From NCBI GenBank assembly GCA_934718145.1, contig CAKUZC010000041.1, positions 1 through 7,637 of the forward strand: a stretch of DNA of 7,637 nucleotides. Direction: 5' to 3'. The translations under genes and the position numbers were made by a program. This DNA is from an uncultured Eubacteriales bacterium. GTDB taxonomy: Bacteria; Bacillota; Clostridia; Oscillospirales; Acutalibacteraceae. The notes under the pieces are model-generated. The model had not been told where the DNA came from. It worked only from the letters and a program-made list of their open reading frames with translations, and made no database searches. Of this stretch, positions 5,720-7,637 are shown one piece after another (position 1 is the stretch's first letter; the number at the start of each line of letters is the position of its first letter).

Positions 5720-5821
5720 ATGGATACAGACGATAAAAATTCAAATGTCAGTACTCCTGAAATTCCAAATTCCAGTACAGAACACAGCAATGAAACAGAA
5801 AAAGCCGGAAATACAAAATAA
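5720..5821 (+). CDS. 33-residue acidic, hydrophilic mini-protein
   Basis: An ATG at 5720 follows AAAAGAGG (5703-5710) by nine bases and opens a 33-codon frame to TAA 5821. The peptide starts MDTDDKNSNVSTPEIPNSS and ends ETEKAGNTK. It is rich in Asp, Glu, Asn, Ser and Thr, with no Cys, no aromatic residues and no hydrophobic segment. A hairpin terminator begins ten bases after the stop, which supports a real short transcript. Its composition resembles the N-terminal leader part of precursors 1 and 2 (NENKD, TETTDNE), but it has no Gly-Gly site and no core. It may be a leader remnant, a small regulatory peptide, or a chance frame. Function unknown. Confidence 0.5.
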   Translation: MDTDDKNSNVSTPEIPNSSTEHSNETEKAGNTK

Positions 5822-5831
5822 TAACTCTTAC

Positions 5832-5866
5832 AATACTCCTCGATTATGGTTGAGGGGTATTTATTA
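5832..5866 (+). terminator. Hairpin terminator after the mini-protein gene
   Basis: The stem pairs 5832-5843 with 5850-5861 (AATACTCCTCGA against TTGAGGGGTATT, two G-T pairs) around a six-base loop. The following run is only moderately T-rich (TTATTAAAC). The A-rich 5' and T-rich 3' stem bases fit an intrinsic terminator. Confidence 0.65.
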
Positions 5867-5950
5867 AACTTAAATTTACATATTTTTACAAATTACCTTT
5901 TATTTCTACTTTTTCGATTTTTATACTAGAATTAAAAAATATGTAACTAC

Positions 5951-5978
5951 TTGTCGAATAGGTGTTAGTATTTACAAT
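5951..5978 (+). promoter_or_regulatory. Candidate promoter with a perfect 0A box over the -35
   Basis: TGTCGAA at 5952-5958 is the exact seven-base Spo0A binding consensus. It overlaps TTGTCG (5951-5956), which could serve as -35. TACAAT follows at 5973-5978 with a 16-base spacer. Spo0A-activated sigma-A promoters are known to have 0A boxes overlapping the -35. The next gene encodes a Spo0A-type regulator, so control by Spo0A or by itself is likely if the site is used. The transcript would carry a ~200-base 5' leader. Confidence 0.55.
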
Positions 5979-6105
5979 TTAAATAAGCTTTATGGATTTG
6001 TTCTTATTTTTTCTAATAATATTATATTTTATGCTTAAATTTATAATTTGAAATTTGCCGTTTTTTACCATTGATACAAACATGTTATATTTTTGAAATT
6101 ACTTA

Positions 6106-6134
6106 TTGATTTTCAATTCATGAGTAAATATAAT
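6106..6134 (+). promoter_or_regulatory. Candidate sigma-A promoter of the Spo0A-like gene
   Basis: TTGATT (6106-6111) and a perfect TATAAT (6129-6134) are separated by 17 bases. Transcription would start near 6141, about 46-55 bases before the start codon. In DNA this AT-rich, chance matches are common. Confidence 0.55.
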
Positions 6135-6140
6135 TAAAAA

Positions 6141-6161
6141 TATGTGATTTAAAATCACATA
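6141..6161. promoter_or_regulatory. Perfect inverted repeat, candidate operator at the transcription start
   Basis: TATGTGATTT and AAATCACATA are perfect 10-base inverted arms separated by a single A (6151). A one-base spacer is poor for an RNA hairpin but fits a site bound by a dimeric repressor. It begins just where transcription from the 6106-6134 promoter would start. The binding protein is unknown. Confidence 0.6.
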
Positions 6162-6186
6162 AATCTAAATAAATTAAGTAACTGGG

Positions 6187-6942
6187 ATGGTAATGATGGA
6201 ATCAAATTACAAAGAGCCCAAAATAAAAGTTTTGGTTATTGATGATAATGTTGATGAAAGGAGAATGATTCTTAATTTTTTAACCGGAGACCCTGATGTT
6301 GAAATATGCACATTTTTAAGTAGTGGATTTGATGTTGTATCAGGTATAAAATTTCATAAACCTGATGTAGTTGTGACAGACTTTTTAGCTACAGATGCAG
6401 ACAAAACTATAGTCGTGGAAAAAATAAATTCTTCTAAAATGGAGAACAGACCTAGAATTATAGTTATGTCTTCTGTAAATAATGTCAAAGTTCCGGAAAA
6501 GGCGTTTAGCTATGGAATAGATTATTACATAAGGAAACCAATAATACTTTCTTTGCTCAAAGACGCAATTATTTTGGTAACTAAAGGAAGAAAACCATAT
6601 CAAATTAATGAATCTGTGAAAATGTCTAAAATAAGAGGTGTGGTCCGTTCTGTAGGAATTCCCGTAAATATTTTAGGATACACGTATATTGTTGAAGCTA
6701 TCAAGTATATGCTGGACTCAGAAAAGGCAGTTTTTCTAAGCGAAGTTTATAAGTCTATAAGCAAAAACCATAATACATCCGTTGAATGTGTAGAGGTTTC
6801 CATAAGGAACGCTATTAAAAAAGCTATACGTACACGCAATGAAAATTTTAAAAAGGTTTTTCAATTTTGTAGTATTACGCCAAGTAATTCCGTTTTTCTT
6901 TCGAATTTGAAAGAGACAATATTTGTTGATTTGTACAAGTAA
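6187..6942 (+). CDS. Spo0A-type response regulator, divergent paralogue
   Basis: This 251-residue cytoplasmic transcription factor has a receiver domain (about 12-130) with acidic pair Asp19-Asp20, phospho-acceptor Asp65 (VVVTDF), switch Ser95/96 and conserved Lys117 (YIRKP). A short linker precedes a Spo0A-type DNA-binding domain (about 148-251), shown by VRSVGIPVNILGYTYIVEAI, the RNAIKKAI helix and TPSNSVFLSNL near the end. These align in order with the B. subtilis Spo0A effector domain, a fold largely specific to Spo0A. It differs from canonical Spo0A: the usual D-I-x-M-P around the acceptor is replaced by TDFLATDAD, and the protein is slightly shorter. It is therefore probably a paralogue with its own regulon rather than the master sporulation regulator. 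ATG 6187 has only a weak RBS; ATG 6193 or 6196 behind GGGATGG is possible. The upstream 0A box suggests Spo0A-type control. Confidence 0.85.
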   Translation: MVMMESNYKEPKIKVLVIDDNVDERRMILNFLTGDPDVEICTFLSSGFDVVSGIKFHKPDVVVTDFLATDADKTIVVEKINSSKMENRPRIIVMSSVNNVKVPEKAFSYGIDYYIRKPIILSLLKDAIILVTKGRKPYQINESVKMSKIRGVVRSVGIPVNILGYTYIVEAIKYMLDSEKAVFLSEVYKSISKNHNTSVECVEVSIRNAIKKAIRTRNENFKKVFQFCSITPSNSVFLSNLKETIFVDLYK

Positions 6943-6974
6943 TAATTGGAATTTTTATGTTTATTATGATTGTG

Positions 6975-7004
6975 CCACCTAGATATCTAGGTGGATGTTT
7001 TTTT
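6975..7004 (+). terminator. Strong intrinsic terminator after the Spo0A-like gene
   Basis: The perfect palindrome CCACCTAGATATCTAGGTGG (6975-6994) forms a stem of about eight pairs with an ATAT loop. It is followed after three bases by seven Ts (6998-7004). It lies 33 bases after the stop codon. Confidence 0.9.
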
Positions 7005-7031
7005 GTTACGTAAAAAAATTAATATATAATA

Positions 7032-7060
7032 TTGACAAAAAATATTTTATGATATAATAT
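7032..7060 (+). promoter_or_regulatory. Sigma-A promoter of the last gene
   Basis: A perfect TTGACA (7032-7037) is followed by TATAAT (7053-7058, 15-base spacer) or TAATAT (7055-7060, 17-base spacer). It sits between the preceding terminator and the RBS of the next gene, so that gene is an independent transcription unit. Confidence 0.75.
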
Positions 7061-7111
7061 AATTAATGAAATAGTCATGCAAAAATATTTAATAAGGAGT
7101 GAATTAAAATT

Positions 7112-7637
7112 ATGGGTAAAGACACTGAGAAAAGTAAAAAAGGTTTTATAGAAAGAATATCTAGTCTTAGGGAAAAAGCAGCTGTTAAAATTGATATAAA
7201 TCGATTAAATGCATGTAGCGTATTATTAAATTTTATTTTAGGACATAACGACAGAAGTATAAAAAGAGGTTTGATGAAAGTAAAAACTATAGGTGAGCCT
7301 AACTTTAATCAAATTAAAGCTTTGACAGACAGATCCACACCTGCTGGTAAGGATTTTATGGATTTAACTACATCCTCAAAATTACATTCTGAAATGAATG
7401 ATTTTTTGAATGCAGTAAAAGTATTATGTAATTCAAAATCACTTACAAGTGAAGTATGGTCAAATGTAAAAAGCAAATTTGATAGTCTTTACAACAAAGC
7501 TAAAACAATTAAGTTTGGGGATCCTTTTTCCTACGGCATAACAGATAGAAAACTGTGGAATAAAGCTGAAGATTGTTTGAACGAGTATGTAGGTAAAAAG
7601 AGAGAAGAAATTTTAAAAACAAGTGCCGCTTCTAAAG
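7112..7637 (+). CDS. Unrecognised soluble protein, 3' end off the window
   Basis: The ATG at 7112 lies behind AAGGAGTGA (7094 onward, AGGAG ending 12 bases before the start) and opens a frame that runs to the right edge, at least 175 residues. It begins MGKDTEKSKKGFIERISSL. The visible part is Lys- and Ser-rich, mostly charged and probably helical, with no signal peptide and no membrane segment. The only longer hydrophobic patch is CSVLLNFILG near residue 35. Two scattered cysteines form no motif. I do not recognise a family. It has its own strong promoter and follows a terminator, so it is not in an operon with the Spo0A-like gene. Confidence 0.7.
   Translation, partial: MGKDTEKSKKGFIERISSLREKAAVKIDINRLNACSVLLNFILGHNDRSIKRGLMKVKTIGEPNFNQIKALTDRSTPAGKDFMDLTTSSKLHSEMNDFLNAVKVLCNSKSLTSEVWSNVKSKFDSLYNKAKTIKFGDPFSYGITDRKLWNKAEDCLNEYVGKKREEILKTSAASK

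Larger units (their letters stand above)
5867..6186. other. Intergenic regulatory region upstream of the Spo0A-like gene
   Basis: This is about 320 bases of very AT-rich DNA with no credible gene on either strand. It holds a 0A box with an overlapping candidate promoter (5951-5978), a second candidate promoter (6106-6134) and a perfect inverted repeat (6141-6161). Nothing else recognisable was seen. Confidence 0.7.

Noticed and set aside
6490..6530. Additional X-Tyr-Gly motifs (SYG in the Spo0A-like receiver, and SYG in the gene at the right edge) as maturase targets
   Set aside because: The first sits where receivers normally have an Ala/Gly turn before the conserved Lys. The second has no leader peptide. 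Three-residue matches are expected by chance.
6385..6603. 72-codon minus-strand frame inside the Spo0A-like gene
   Set aside because: It is antisense to the receiver domain, with no domain or RBS support.
7001..7020. TTACGTAA with flanking T and A runs as an operator
   Set aside because: It is short, lies at the tail of the terminator, and is easily explained by the T-tract and A-rich DNA.
1..7637. CRISPR arrays, tRNA or rRNA genes, insertion-sequence ends
   Set aside because: No regularly spaced repeats, cloverleaf-like elements, rRNA motifs or transposase frames were seen. The only sizeable direct repeat is the precursor duplication.

Overview
The window looks like low-GC Firmicutes DNA, most likely a Clostridia-type spore-former or a relative of one. 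Codons are AT-rich and ribosome binding sites are strong AGGAG or AAAGGAG. There is a Spo0A-type response regulator, an ECF thiamine-transporter subunit and a clostridial-style wall amidase. The first ~455 bases are clearly different: their GC content is about 47% in the lines I counted, against about 22-27% just beyond.

Layout. (1) 1-~463: an internal piece of a TPP-dependent iolD-type enzyme on the minus strand. (2) ~453-809: the C-terminal third of ispH on the plus strand. The two broken genes meet at a short T/A-rich microhomology near 451-466, so this is a rearrangement breakpoint or a chimeric assembly join. (3) 802-3183: a compact plus-strand RiPP-type operon. It holds two tandemly duplicated double-glycine precursors, a third shorter one, a radical SAM/SPASM maturase and a fourth small protein with a Gly-Gly leader. 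(4) 3185-4390: a convergent minus-strand M24 metallopeptidase that ends one base from the RiPP operon. (5) 4472-5625: thiT, with no normal start codon, then an N-acetylmuramoyl-L-alanine amidase without a signal peptide. (6) 5720-5866: a 33-residue acidic mini-protein and a hairpin terminator. (7) 5867-6186: a regulatory region with a perfect 0A box, two candidate promoters and a perfect inverted repeat. (8) 6187-6942: a divergent Spo0A paralogue, followed by a strong terminator. (9) 7032-7637: a promoter and the start of an unrecognised gene that runs off the edge.

How the genes may work together (inference). The radical SAM/SPASM enzyme would act on the precursors. All three clear precursors, although otherwise diverged after the leader, share an I-x-L-x-Y-G-F element; the second also has an extra A-Y-G. 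This is the best candidate for a modification site, and one testable possibility is chemistry of the XYG 'splicease' type. The Gly-Gly leaders imply removal by a leader peptidase or exporter, but no C39 peptidase or ABC transporter lies in this window. The M24 peptidase, the amidase and the Spo0A-like regulator are neighbours that might trim, release or control the product, but the sequence does not prove any such link.
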